Shown one piece after another: positions 18,227 to 26,733 of a stretch of 63,296 nucleotides of DNA. Every line of letters begins with the position of its first letter. The stretch's first letter is position 1. Below the pieces are notes generated by a model, which was given only the letters and a program-made list of their open reading frames with translations, ran no database searches and was not told where the DNA came from. A program made the translations under genes and the position numbers. Source of the DNA: Campylobacterales bacterium (GTDB lineage Bacteria; Campylobacterota; Campylobacteria; Campylobacterales; Sulfurimonadaceae); the NCBI GenBank assembly GCA_026390135.1, contig JAPLGN010000037.1, positions 1 through 63,296 on the forward strand, in the 5' to 3' direction.

Positions 18227-18418
18227 TTGAAAGAAGCAAAGATGGTCATATTTTGTTTCGGGCAAAAACTTCCAAGACCTGAGATGATGGCACCTCGCCC
18301 TCGTTCTATCGGCGTGTGCGATATGGGCGAGAACTTTGTTATCACTTTTTTAGAAGCACCCATGTACGCGATTAATCAGACGATGGAAGAGTGGGTTAAA
18401 GGAATTATTAATTCCTAA
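18227..18418 (+). CDS. Small hypothetical protein, 63 aa
   Basis: A short frame with a TTG start preceded by AAGGA at 8 nt. It lies 44 bp after the SQR-like gene and is probably cotranscribed. The sequence has two Cys (IFCFGQ, GVCDMG) and a Pro/Arg-rich stretch (LPRPEMMAPRPRS). I recognise no family. It overlaps the convergent NifX-like gene by 4 bp at the stop. An ATG at 18242 is an alternative start. Reality is supported by the RBS and the tight packing. Confidence 0.5.
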   Translation: MKEAKMVIFCFGQKLPRPEMMAPRPRSIGVCDMGENFVITFLEAPMYAINQTMEEWVKGIINS

Positions 18419-18813
18419 TGCATCAACTCAGCAATAGCCGTATCAAGGTTGCTGGTTTGAGTTAGCTCAATGGCAATCCCAAGCCCCTCAATATTTCGCC
18501 GTATTCCGTCTCCTAACGCTCGTGCCACCAAAATAGTCGCTTCTTCTAAAAGTGGCGGGATAATCCGACCCGCTGCCAACCCTTTGGCACTCTCATCGTT
18601 CACAATTTCTGCCTTATTTTGGAGAAGTTCTCGATATATTGGATTCTCTTTATACGTAATCGACGAAATTATCCCCTCTTCAACTTTAGCAAAAGCAAAA
18701 AGTTTGGCAACTAAAAAATAAGGGTGTACCGAGATACGATCATCGGTAGGAAAAACAAGCGTAAAGTTATGGGGCTGTCGGATAAGTGCTATCTCCTTGC
18801 CATACATCACCAT
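18415..18813 (-). CDS. NifX/NifB-type dinitrogenase cofactor domain protein
   Basis: A 132-aa protein matching the NifX/VnfX/NifB C-terminal family. It has a Pro-Thr-Asp-Asp opening (LVFPTDDRISVHPYFLVAKLFAFAKVE) and an I-PPLLEEATILVARALGDGIRRNIEGLGIAI segment typical of the fold. Members bind or carry metal clusters, and stand-alone versions occur outside nitrogen fixation. No nif genes are nearby, so a cofactor-carrier role with the neighbouring oxidoreductases is only inference. Its position, convergent with the SQR-like unit, is unusual. Confidence 0.7.
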   Translation of the reverse strand: MVMYGKEIALIRQPHNFTLVFPTDDRISVHPYFLVAKLFAFAKVEEGIISSITYKENPIYRELLQNKAEIVNDESAKGLAAGRIIPPLLEEATILVARALGDGIRRNIEGLGIAIELTQTSNLDTAIAELMH

Positions 18814-19037
18814 CTCTACCTAGTGAACAGCACGGGCTCCTCTCCAAGTGAGATGCCCATTTCTGCAGAGCCAACTTTTATACCGTTGCTGAACTGAGTC
18901 CGGAAGGAAAAACGGTGGAAGTAACGGTCAGTTCGCTTCTAAAATCTTCGTAACGATCTCATACACATTAGGATGGTTTTTAAAAAAAGACTATGATTAC
19001 ATATTGACGCGTTTAAAAAGTCAGGAGGTATCTTATA
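18814..19037. pseudogene. Intergenic scar with a second pepN 3'-end fragment
   Basis: On the minus strand, 18985 down to about 18928 reads FKNHPNVYEIVTKILEAN then stop. This matches the C terminus of the intact pepN product at 23947 (KNHPN, VYEI, KILE). The remaining sequence (18814-18925) has short coding-like pieces, but no gene can be drawn through it. This looks like the debris of a duplicated or replaced pepN region. Confidence 0.55.
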
Positions 19038-20597
19038 ATGCCAAACAAATCACAACCTATCGAACCTAAACACATAGCTATTTTTGGAGCTACAGGGTAC
19101 ATTGGTACGAAAGTATTAATAGAACTTTACAACCTTGGTCACTATGTAACCATATTTGTACGTGAGTCACGAAATATGTCTTTTATTAATGAAGAATGCA
19201 CCTTGTTTGAACATACAAATACGAGAATATGCATTGCTTCTATCAATATTGAAGAGAAAGAACATATCAATATTCGCGAACTGTTAAGCGGCGTAGATGC
19301 AGTATATTACTTCATTCATTCGTTAACTACTAAAACAGAAAACTTTTTAAATCTCGACAATCACTTAGCTGAACTTGTAGCATCTGTATCCAAAGAAGCA
19401 GGTGTAAAACAAATTATTTATCTCGGAGGGCTGGGGATAGACAGACCCGATAAACCTCTTTCTAAACATCTTAAAAGTAGGCAGGAAACCGCTCAACACT
19501 TGCGTCTTCGCCATGATTGCGTCACAGAATTTCGTGCCGGTGTCATCATAGGTGAGGGATCGGCTAGTTTTGAGCTGATTCGTGCTCTGGGAGACAAGCT
19601 ACCTTTTATTCCTGATTTAGGAAAGGAGGAAGGGTACTGCCAACCTATCTTTGTTAATGATGTCATCGACTATTTAATCCATGCCTTGCGTAACCCTCTT
19701 TATTATGGACAAATCGTCGAAATTGGGTGTGGCGAAGACCTTCAATACAGCGACATTGTTATGCGCTATGTCAAGATAACATTAGAAAAAAAATTGCTTC
19801 TCATTCCTATGCCGTTTGCAAGCCTATGGTTAACTCCCGAGGTGATCAGCTGGTTTGCTGCTCGCTTGTCGGGCATGCCCTATATTTTAATCTATCGACT
19901 CATCGCTGGAGCATATTGTGATGCCGTCGTTGAAGAGTTTCCGGTTTCAAAAATCGACAAACGCTCCCCAATCAGCATCACATCACTTGATGAAGCTATT
20001 ATTATTGCTTCTAAACGAAGCGAGGAAGGTTATATAAACAGTGCATGGGATACGCCCTATGAGATATCGGTACTCAATGAAAAAAGAAAAAAACAACTTG
20101 GTTTTATAACATCACAAGAAAAAAATGGTCTTATATTTGATGAATACTCACAAAAAATCCCTCTGGATAAAGCCGATTTAATTTTTAACCGCGTTAAAAG
20201 CATCGGAGGAAAAAACGGCTATTACTCTGTATCCTATTTATGGAAAATACGTGGTTGTATCGATACCTTTTTGGGAGGTCCAGGACTCAACAATTGGGCG
20301 CGAAGATCTCCAAAACTTATGCGTGTTGGGGATAGAATCGATTTTTGGGTTGTAACGTACTATATCAACCGAACCAATCGCAAAGTTTTGCGACTCAAAG
20401 CAAATATGAAAACACCTGGGAACGCTTGGCTTCAATTTTCAATCGAACAAATAGAGCAAACCGATGAAGCACTGTTTATTATGCGACCCTATTTTGATCC
20501 GGAAGGGTTGCTTGGATACCTCTATTGGTACAGTCTTCATTTTATTCATAAAATAATTTTTAAGCAAATGGTTAAAAATTTAACTAAATATAATTAA
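19038..20597 (+). CDS. NAD(P)-binding epimerase-like protein with C-terminal DUF2867
   Basis: A 519-aa two-domain protein. The N-terminal part is an atypical SDR/NmrA-like Rossmann domain (IAIFGATGYIGTKVLIEL, about 12-29; VDAVYYFIHSL; QIIYLGGLG; TEFRAGVIIGEGSASFELIRAL). The C-terminal roughly 150 residues match DUF2867 (GYYSVSYLWKIRG, FLGGPGLN, GDRIDFWVV, PGNAWLQF, DPEGLLGYLYWYSLHFIHKIIF). The family is widespread and biochemically uncharacterised, suggested to act on quinone- or lipid-like substrates. An AGGAGG RBS precedes the ATG. It is not obviously in an operon with cydAB. Confidence 0.82.
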   Translation: MPNKSQPIEPKHIAIFGATGYIGTKVLIELYNLGHYVTIFVRESRNMSFINEECTLFEHTNTRICIASINIEEKEHINIRELLSGVDAVYYFIHSLTTKTENFLNLDNHLAELVASVSKEAGVKQIIYLGGLGIDRPDKPLSKHLKSRQETAQHLRLRHDCVTEFRAGVIIGEGSASFELIRALGDKLPFIPDLGKEEGYCQPIFVNDVIDYLIHALRNPLYYGQIVEIGCGEDLQYSDIVMRYVKITLEKKLLLIPMPFASLWLTPEVISWFAARLSGMPYILIYRLIAGAYCDAVVEEFPVSKIDKRSPISITSLDEAIIIASKRSEEGYINSAWDTPYEISVLNEKRKKQLGFITSQEKNGLIFDEYSQKIPLDKADLIFNRVKSIGGKNGYYSVSYLWKIRGCIDTFLGGPGLNNWARRSPKLMRVGDRIDFWVVTYYINRTNRKVLRLKANMKTPGNAWLQFSIEQIEQTDEALFIMRPYFDPEGLLGYLYWYSLHFIHKIIFKQMVKNLTKYN

Positions 20598-20673
20598 GGT
20601 CATCAGCTTAAAAAATATAATTCACTTCATATCGCATCCACCCTCTTCCCTGCATATTGACGATTTAAGCGGC

Positions 20674-20922
20674 ATGCTCAAAAGCGATTTTAAGAACGAT
20701 CCTAATACTCTCATCTCTTTAAAAGTTTATATTTATTGCGCACATTGTACCAATGCCCAAAGCCGTTCCTTAGAAACTGACTTTGATGGATATATCCGTA
20801 TTACGATAAAGGAACGAAACACTACAATCGTACGTGCTCAATTGGATTACAAAGGTGAGCCTGATGCGTAAAAAATTCAGTACGTCTACGATCATCTGAT
20901 CAAACAACTGCAATGGAGATAA
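20674..20922 (+). pseudogene. Small ORF with an in-frame stop, probably a broken gene
   Basis: From ATG 20674 the frame encodes MLKSDFKNDPNTLISLKVYIY and continues to KGEPDA, then TAA at 20869. The same frame carries on for 16 more plausible codons (KIQYVYDHLIKQLQWR) to TAA at 20920. A single base change in the first stop would restore an 82-aa protein. The frame is also open upstream to 20584. The segment has CAHC and a strand-rich look. No family recognised. It ends 2 bp before the CydP-like ATG, so the intact gene would have belonged to the cyd operon. Confidence 0.4.
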
Positions 20923-20924
20923 GT

Positions 20925-21116
20925 ATGAGTCGTCGTTCTATCGTGTCAATGTATCGTGATTTATGGCGGGCAATGCACTTTAGAAATAAACTCATGATGG
21001 TGCTTATCATCAAATTGGTCATCATTTGGGGACTTTTTCAATTTTTCTCAGACAACCCTTATGAAAATTCTCCAAAAGAGGCCCCTGCACGAATTGCAGA
21101 AACCTTGAAACCTTAA
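20925..21116 (+). CDS. cydP: CydP-like small membrane protein of cytochrome bd operon
   Basis: A 63-aa protein with one TM helix (about 24-40, MMVLIIKLVIIWGLFQFFS). It is preceded by a basic N terminus and followed by FFSDNP and a Pro/Ala-rich tail. The pattern KLxxxWxxxxxFFSD is that of the small CydP-type accessory protein encoded before cydA in many Proteobacteria. The start at 20925 is chosen because GGAG lies 6 nt before it; the ATG at 20913 lacks an RBS. It is 15 bp upstream of cydA. Confidence 0.65.
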   Translation: MSRRSIVSMYRDLWRAMHFRNKLMMVLIIKLVIIWGLFQFFSDNPYENSPKEAPARIAETLKP

Positions 21117-21131
21117 AAAAGGAACTGTATT

Positions 21132-22670
21132 ATGGATCTCATCGACTGGTCGCGTGCGCAGTTTGCGTTGACGGCAATTTATCACTTTTTATTTGTTCCT
21201 CTCACGCTGGGACTCTCTTTTCTTGTTGCTATAATGGAAACGATTTACGTCAAAACGGGTGATGAGAAATGGCTCTCTACTACCAAGTTTTGGGTTAAGC
21301 TTTTTGGAATCAACTTTGTTATTGGAGTGGCTACCGGGCTCATTATGGAATTTGAGTTTGGAACCAACTGGGCAGCATATTCATGGATTGTCGGTGACAT
21401 TTTCGGTGCACCATTAGCCATTGAGGGGATTTTTGCTTTTTTCCTCGAATCGACCTTTTTTGTCGTTCTTTTCTTCGGATGGAACCGCGTCTCAAAAGGA
21501 TTTCACCTCACATCAGCCTGGCTGGTTGCCATCGGAACCAATCTCTCGGCATTGTGGATTTTAGTCGCTAACGGCTGGATGCAACATCCGGTTGGGATGA
21601 ATTTTAATCCCGATTCCATGCGCTATGAGATGGGAAATTTTTGGGATGTACTTTTTTCTCCTGTTGCAGTTGCCAAATTTCTCCATACCATCGGCGGCGG
21701 ATACGTAACAGCCGCCGTTTTCGTCGTCGGAGTTTCTGCGTGGTTTTTGATCCGCGGACGAGAAACACAATTTGCTCGCCGCAGTATCATCGTTGCTTCT
21801 TCCTTTGGACTCTTTGCATCCCTGTTTTTACTCTTGAGCGGCGACGAATCGGCGCATCAGGTGGCTCAAAAACAGCCAATGAAACTTGCAGCCATGGAAG
21901 GCCTTTATTCGGGTGAAGGACGTGCCGGAATCGTCGCGTTTGGGATTTTGAATCCTGATAAAAAAGTGGGAGATGATCTTCCTGAGTTTTACGGTGATAT
22001 TCAAATCCCCTACGCACTCTCACTCTTGGGATACCACGACATCAACGCTTTTGTTCCGGGGATCAATGATCTCATCAGCGGAAATGAAAAATTCGGCATT
22101 ATGAGCGCAGATGAAAAAATTGAACGTGGACACGCAGCCCTTGGTGATTTAGATGCGTATCATGTAGCAAAAAAAGCGGGAGACACAGTCAGCGCAGATA
22201 TGAGTCTAAAAGCGTTTGATGCGAACCAATCGTACATGGGCTACGGTCATGTCACCGATGCACTTCAAACGATTCCCCCTATTGCATTGACCTTTTACAG
22301 TTTCCACGTGATGGTGGCATTGGGTTCTTTCTTTATTGTTTTGTTTATGGTTCTTTTGTATCTTTCAATGACCAATGAACTGATCAATACCCGCTGGGCG
22401 TTGTGGATTACCTTTATGTCCATTCCTCTCGGATTTGTTGCATGTGAAGCAGGATGGATTGTTGCTGAAGTGGGACGCCAACCGTGGGTTATCCAAGACC
22501 TTCTTCCCACGATGAAAGGAGCAAGTGCACTGAGTACGACGACGGTTAAAATTACGTTTTGGGCGTTTGCCATCCTCTTTACGACGCTGTTGATTGCAGA
22601 GATAAAGATTATGATGTCAGCGATAGCCAACGGACCGCACATCGCCCAAAAAGGAGACGATCATGTTTGA
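21132..22670 (+). CDS. cydA: Cytochrome bd ubiquinol oxidase subunit I
   Basis: Quinol-oxidising, heme-bearing subunit of the high-affinity cytochrome bd oxidase in the inner membrane. The 512-aa protein has about nine TM helices. The heme b595/d ligand His is in IYHFLFVPLTLGL, the b558 ligand His in FLHTIGGGYVTA, and the Met ligand region lies around residues 380-400. The signature AEVGRQPW is present near the C terminus. The Q loop (about 250-340) is of moderate length. An AAGGAAC RBS precedes the ATG. It overlaps cydB by 8 bp. Confidence 0.96.
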   Translation: MDLIDWSRAQFALTAIYHFLFVPLTLGLSFLVAIMETIYVKTGDEKWLSTTKFWVKLFGINFVIGVATGLIMEFEFGTNWAAYSWIVGDIFGAPLAIEGIFAFFLESTFFVVLFFGWNRVSKGFHLTSAWLVAIGTNLSALWILVANGWMQHPVGMNFNPDSMRYEMGNFWDVLFSPVAVAKFLHTIGGGYVTAAVFVVGVSAWFLIRGRETQFARRSIIVASSFGLFASLFLLLSGDESAHQVAQKQPMKLAAMEGLYSGEGRAGIVAFGILNPDKKVGDDLPEFYGDIQIPYALSLLGYHDINAFVPGINDLISGNEKFGIMSADEKIERGHAALGDLDAYHVAKKAGDTVSADMSLKAFDANQSYMGYGHVTDALQTIPPIALTFYSFHVMVALGSFFIVLFMVLLYLSMTNELINTRWALWITFMSIPLGFVACEAGWIVAEVGRQPWVIQDLLPTMKGASALSTTTVKITFWAFAILFTTLLIAEIKIMMSAIANGPHIAQKGDDHV

Positions 22671-23775
22671 GACATGGGAATTACTGTGGCTTCAAAATTA
22701 CTGGTGGGGCATTGTCTCTCTCTTGGGTGGCTTTTTAGCGATGATGCTCTTCGTTCAAGGCGGTCAGGCGTTAATCCCAGCCATTGCCAAAAATGACGCT
22801 GAAAAAACTTTGCTTTACAATGTTTTCGGACGTAAATGGGAACTTGGATTTACCACACTTGTATTATTTGGCGGAGCTATTTTCGCCGCGTTTCCTCTCT
22901 TTTATGCGGTGAGTTTCGGCGGAGCATATTTCGCGTGGATGATACTTTTGTTTTCATTCATCATTCAAGCCGTTTCGTATGAGTACCGCACTAAAAAAGG
23001 AAATGTTTACGGTTCACGCTTGTATGAAACTTTTTTGAGTATCAACGGCTATCTTGCTCCCTTTTTGATCGGCGTCATTATTTCTACTCTCTTTTCTGGC
23101 GGAGCATTTATTGTGAATGATGAGAACCTGTCACACTGGATGATTGCAACACGAGGTCTTGAAGCATTGAGTGTCCCTTTTAATCTTTTAGGCGGACTTA
23201 GCGTGATGATGCTCTCACGTATTTTGGGTATGTTGTATATTCTAAACAGTGTTGAAGAGGATAAAATTACACGCTATACAGTCAAAAAGCTCCGTATTGA
23301 AATGCTCATCACCGTTACTTTTTTAGCTTCGTATGCTACATGGATTTTTATTATTCCTGGGCTTACGGTAGAAAACAATCGAGTGCTAATCGAAATGAAT
23401 CGCTATTTTCATACCTTTGTGGCCTATCCGGTAAGTGTTCTAGCCCCTTTCATCATAGGATTAGGGCTTTTTCTTCTCGGAGGATTAAGAGCTAAAAAAT
23501 CAGGATTCTGGTGCGCAGCTGCTGGAACGGTGTTTATGGTTTTTGCTCTTCTCTTTTCTACTGGAGTCGGAGGAGCACCATTTTATCCCTCGTACATCGA
23601 TATCCAAAGCTCATTGACTACTGCGAACAGTTCAGGCAGCCGATACACGCTTACTGTCATGGGATATGTCTCTTTATTCGTTCCGGTCGTATTAGGGTAT
23701 ATTGTAGTCGTTTGGAAAGCGATGGCACGTCCGCTCACCCACGATGAGATCAAAAACGATCCATTTAGTTATTAG
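22663..23775 (+). CDS. cydB: Cytochrome bd ubiquinol oxidase subunit II
   Basis: Structural partner of CydA in the bd oxidase. The 370-aa protein has about eight TM helices; the family usually has 340-380. It begins ELLWLQNYWWGIVSLLGG, the usual CydB opening (W-x-x-x-x-G), and contains FGRKWELGFTTLV and the conserved FPLFYAVSFGGAYFAWM region. AGGAG-type sequence inside the end of cydA drives its translation, and the 8-bp overlap implies coupling. A 49-aa membrane protein follows after 9 bp. Confidence 0.95.
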   Translation: MFETWELLWLQNYWWGIVSLLGGFLAMMLFVQGGQALIPAIAKNDAEKTLLYNVFGRKWELGFTTLVLFGGAIFAAFPLFYAVSFGGAYFAWMILLFSFIIQAVSYEYRTKKGNVYGSRLYETFLSINGYLAPFLIGVIISTLFSGGAFIVNDENLSHWMIATRGLEALSVPFNLLGGLSVMMLSRILGMLYILNSVEEDKITRYTVKKLRIEMLITVTFLASYATWIFIIPGLTVENNRVLIEMNRYFHTFVAYPVSVLAPFIIGLGLFLLGGLRAKKSGFWCAAAGTVFMVFALLFSTGVGGAPFYPSYIDIQSSLTTANSSGSRYTLTVMGYVSLFVPVVLGYIVVVWKAMARPLTHDEIKNDPFSY

Positions 23776-23784
23776 GAGTAAAAT

Positions 23785-23934
23785 ATGGAATACATCGAAG
23801 CATTTCTATGGCTGGGGCTTTGGCCGCTGGTTGTCTTTTTAGGATACAAGTTTACGACATTAAATCTTCGCCATTATCAAAAAATGGAACGGCTTGAAGA
23901 ACTTGAAACTCAAGTTGCACAGACTCAAAAATAG
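23785..23934 (+). CDS. Small membrane protein of 49 aa after cydB
   Basis: A short frame with RBS TAGGAGTAAAAT directly before the ATG, 9 bp after cydB. It encodes one TM helix (about 7-24, FLWLGLWPLVVFLGYKF) and a charged C-terminal helix (MERLEELETQVAQ) that could be a short coiled coil. It sits where cydX lies in E. coli but does not look like CydX or CydH. It is a candidate extra subunit or assembly factor of this bd oxidase. Confidence 0.65.
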   Translation: MEYIEAFLWLGLWPLVVFLGYKFTTLNLRHYQKMERLEELETQVAQTQK

Positions 23935-23946
23935 TCTGTATGATAC

Positions 23947-26550
23947 TTAAGCTACTTCTAAAATTTTTGCAATAATCTCATAAACGTTATTGGAAATATT
24001 CGGATGATTTTTAATCCGCTCCAGTTCAATCCCCATTTTGGCTTTTTGCAATGGGGAGAGTTTCCCATAACTTTTAAACGCTCCTGCAAGTCCTGAAGCA
24101 ATTTGTGGATTGAAAGCATCTATTTCTATCACCTTATCGGCGACAAATATATATCCTTCTCCTCCTATATGATGAAACGCAACTGCATTGCGCGAAAAGC
24201 TTCCTATAAGTGAACGTACTAAATTGGGGACTTTCATATCGTAGGCAGCGTCGTTTTGTAATGCAATAACGCGCTCTAACGTCCCCTCTCTTCGAGAAGA
24301 AGAAAGAAGGGAAAAATATTTGTTCATGATCAAGGTTTCATGACGATGTTTTTGATAAAAATTACTTAATGCCGCACCTGCTAACTGCGGAGCATAATTT
24401 TCAAGTAAATCCAGTGCGGCTAAACGACTCGTCATATTGACCGATTCTTTATAATGCGTTGCACCCATTTGAGAGATCGATTCATCTTCAAGACTCATAA
24501 GAAGCCCAAGATAACGATTTTTAAGTGCGCGTGATGCCATGCTTTGTGCATCTATTTCACCGTTGAGAGGTTCATATAATGTTTCCATCAGAGGGATAAG
24601 TTTCTCTTTGTAGTGCGATGCCAAATATTTTTTAAGTGTTTCAAGCGCGGTGTGAATCGCATCAATATCCAAAATCTCTTGACGCTGCATCATCGTACTG
24701 ATGCTGGGTAATCCGAGGAGTTGTGCTTTAAACATCAATTCCAACGACGAGTCAGACAAGATCACTCCGTATGCTTTTACAAACAGAGGATCGATAGCTT
24801 CGCCCTTCATCATTTTTTCGATGGTCTCCATCCCAAAAACCTGAGACGCTTCATAACGATTAAATCCATCACTGTCCATCGCCATCAAAAAGGGGTAATC
24901 CAATTCTTCACACTCTATTTTCACCGGAGTGCTAAAATGACGATTAAGAGAGAGTTTTGGAGCTTCATAGACCTCATCAAAAACAATGACCGTACTTGCT
25001 TGATCAATCCATACAATGCCCGAATGAATCATCATTGCATTACTACTTTTGAGAGGAATATCCCCGCCTAAACCATCTAGCAACCCAAGTGCCAAAGGAA
25101 ACGCATACGGCAATTGCTCACGACCTTTCGTATCTTTGGGGATGCTTTGAGTGATCGTCAATGTCATGGTTTGTGCAGTGGCATCGTAACGGCTTGTAAT
25201 CTTCAAAGTTGGTGTACGCTCTTGAGAATACCATCGTTTAAACTGCGTTAAATCAAAAGGGCTTTGTGTTTGCATCGCCCATAAGAATTCCTCGGTTCCT
25301 ACGGCTTGACCATCAAAGCGTTCAAAATAGGTGTCCATAGCCAGACGGAATTTCTCACGACCCAACAGCGTATACAGCATCCGAATCACTTCGGCACCTT
25401 TTTCATAAATGGTTGCCGTGTAAAAGTTATTGATTTCGATAAAGTGATCGGGCTTGATCGGATGAGCAGTAGGACCCGCATCTTCGACAAACTGCCGTTC
25501 ACGAAGTGATTGAACATCATCAATACGCCCTATAAGCTGCGAGTTCATATCGGCACTGAAACACTGATCCCTAAATACGGTAAGACCTTCTTTAAGAGTC
25601 AGCTCAAACCAGTTTCGGCAGGTAATACGGTTTCCCGTCCAGTTGTGAAAATACTCATGAGCGATGACACTCTCAATTCCCATAAAATCCCCGTCGGTTG
25701 CACTGTTCTCATCGGCTAAAACATAGTGGGAGTTAAAGATATTTAACCCCTTGTTCTCCATTGCCCCCATGTTAAAACTGTCTACGGCAACAATGTTATA
25801 GACGCTTAAATCGTACTCTCGGCCGTACGTCTCTTCATCCCATGTCATTGATTTTTTCAAACTGCGCATCGCATGATGGCATTTTTCTTCATTTCCGCGG
25901 TCACAATAGATCGCCAAATCGACTTTTTTGCCGCTCATCGTGATAAACGTATCGTGGATGCTCCCCAAATCTCCGGCAACAAGAGCAAAAAGATACGAAG
26001 GTTTCGGGATAGGATCTTCCCAAATGGCGAGATGTTTTCCATTTTCCAGTGTTGCCGTACCTACGAGGTTTCCATTCCCCAACAATATCGGACACAGTGC
26101 TTGATTGGCAATGATTTTGGTGGTAAAACGGGTCATTACGTCGGGTCGGTCGATGAAATAGGTGATACGGCGGAACCCTTCTGGCTCGTTTTGAGTGCAC
26201 CAAATACCGCCTGAACGATACAACCCCTCTAGCGCAGTATTATCATCGGGATAGAGCCGGGTAATAACGCGGATTCGCGCTTCATTGGCATCGAGAGGGA
26301 GGAGTATGAAATTTTCTTCTTTGACGTACATCTCTTCGCTAAAGAGTTCATCATTGACCCATAAAAGCTCTATGTCCATCATCTCGCCATCCAAGCGTAG
26401 CTCTTTGGCATCAGGATTTTGACGTTTGATTTCCATAACATTATCAACACGCGTAGAACCGTTGTCAATAATAAATTCTAGGAGGCACGATGTAATCGTG
26501 TAATCGCTGGGTTGGTAATCGTTAAAATAAATAGGTTCAGGCAATTTCAT
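23947..26550 (-). CDS. pepN: Aminopeptidase N (M1 family)
   Basis: Zinc metallopeptidase removing N-terminal residues from peptides in the cytoplasm. At 867 aa it is the bacterial PepN type. The exopeptidase motif is MGAMENKGLN (about 245-254) and the zinc motif VIAHEYFHNWTGNR, with the third Glu ligand in LTLKEGLTVF. The C-terminal half is the DUF3458 (ARM-type) region. It is convergent with the 49-aa gene (12 bp apart). A fragment of a second copy of its 3' end lies at 18928-18985. Repeat copy b is 100 bp upstream of the start. Confidence 0.96.
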   Translation of the reverse strand: MKLPEPIYFNDYQPSDYTITSCLLEFIIDNGSTRVDNVMEIKRQNPDAKELRLDGEMMDIELLWVNDELFSEEMYVKEENFILLPLDANEARIRVITRLYPDDNTALEGLYRSGGIWCTQNEPEGFRRITYFIDRPDVMTRFTTKIIANQALCPILLGNGNLVGTATLENGKHLAIWEDPIPKPSYLFALVAGDLGSIHDTFITMSGKKVDLAIYCDRGNEEKCHHAMRSLKKSMTWDEETYGREYDLSVYNIVAVDSFNMGAMENKGLNIFNSHYVLADENSATDGDFMGIESVIAHEYFHNWTGNRITCRNWFELTLKEGLTVFRDQCFSADMNSQLIGRIDDVQSLRERQFVEDAGPTAHPIKPDHFIEINNFYTATIYEKGAEVIRMLYTLLGREKFRLAMDTYFERFDGQAVGTEEFLWAMQTQSPFDLTQFKRWYSQERTPTLKITSRYDATAQTMTLTITQSIPKDTKGREQLPYAFPLALGLLDGLGGDIPLKSSNAMMIHSGIVWIDQASTVIVFDEVYEAPKLSLNRHFSTPVKIECEELDYPFLMAMDSDGFNRYEASQVFGMETIEKMMKGEAIDPLFVKAYGVILSDSSLELMFKAQLLGLPSISTMMQRQEILDIDAIHTALETLKKYLASHYKEKLIPLMETLYEPLNGEIDAQSMASRALKNRYLGLLMSLEDESISQMGATHYKESVNMTSRLAALDLLENYAPQLAGAALSNFYQKHRHETLIMNKYFSLLSSSRREGTLERVIALQNDAAYDMKVPNLVRSLIGSFSRNAVAFHHIGGEGYIFVADKVIEIDAFNPQIASGLAGAFKSYGKLSPLQKAKMGIELERIKNHPNISNNVYEIIAKILEVA

Positions 26551-26649
26551 TGTTTCTCTTTTGGCTTTTTGAAATCATAACGCAAAGAGGATGAAATTGA
26601 CTGCCTAAAATTTGTTATACTGTCTACTTTTAGCAATGGATACGTATTC

Positions 26650-26705
26650 CGTCATACTCGCGCAGACGGGTATCCAGCTAGATTCCCGTCGTCACGGGAA
26701 TGACG
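26650..26705 (+). repeat. Dispersed palindromic repeat, family 1, copy b
   Basis: CGTCAT at one end and ATGACG at the other, with the core TATCCAGCTAGATTC and the stem CCCGT-CGTCA-CGGG. It lies between the SQR-like gene's stop and the pepN start, both on the minus strand. Confidence 0.85.
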
Positions 26706-26733
26706 AGAGCATTTTAGTGAATTATATTTCTTT

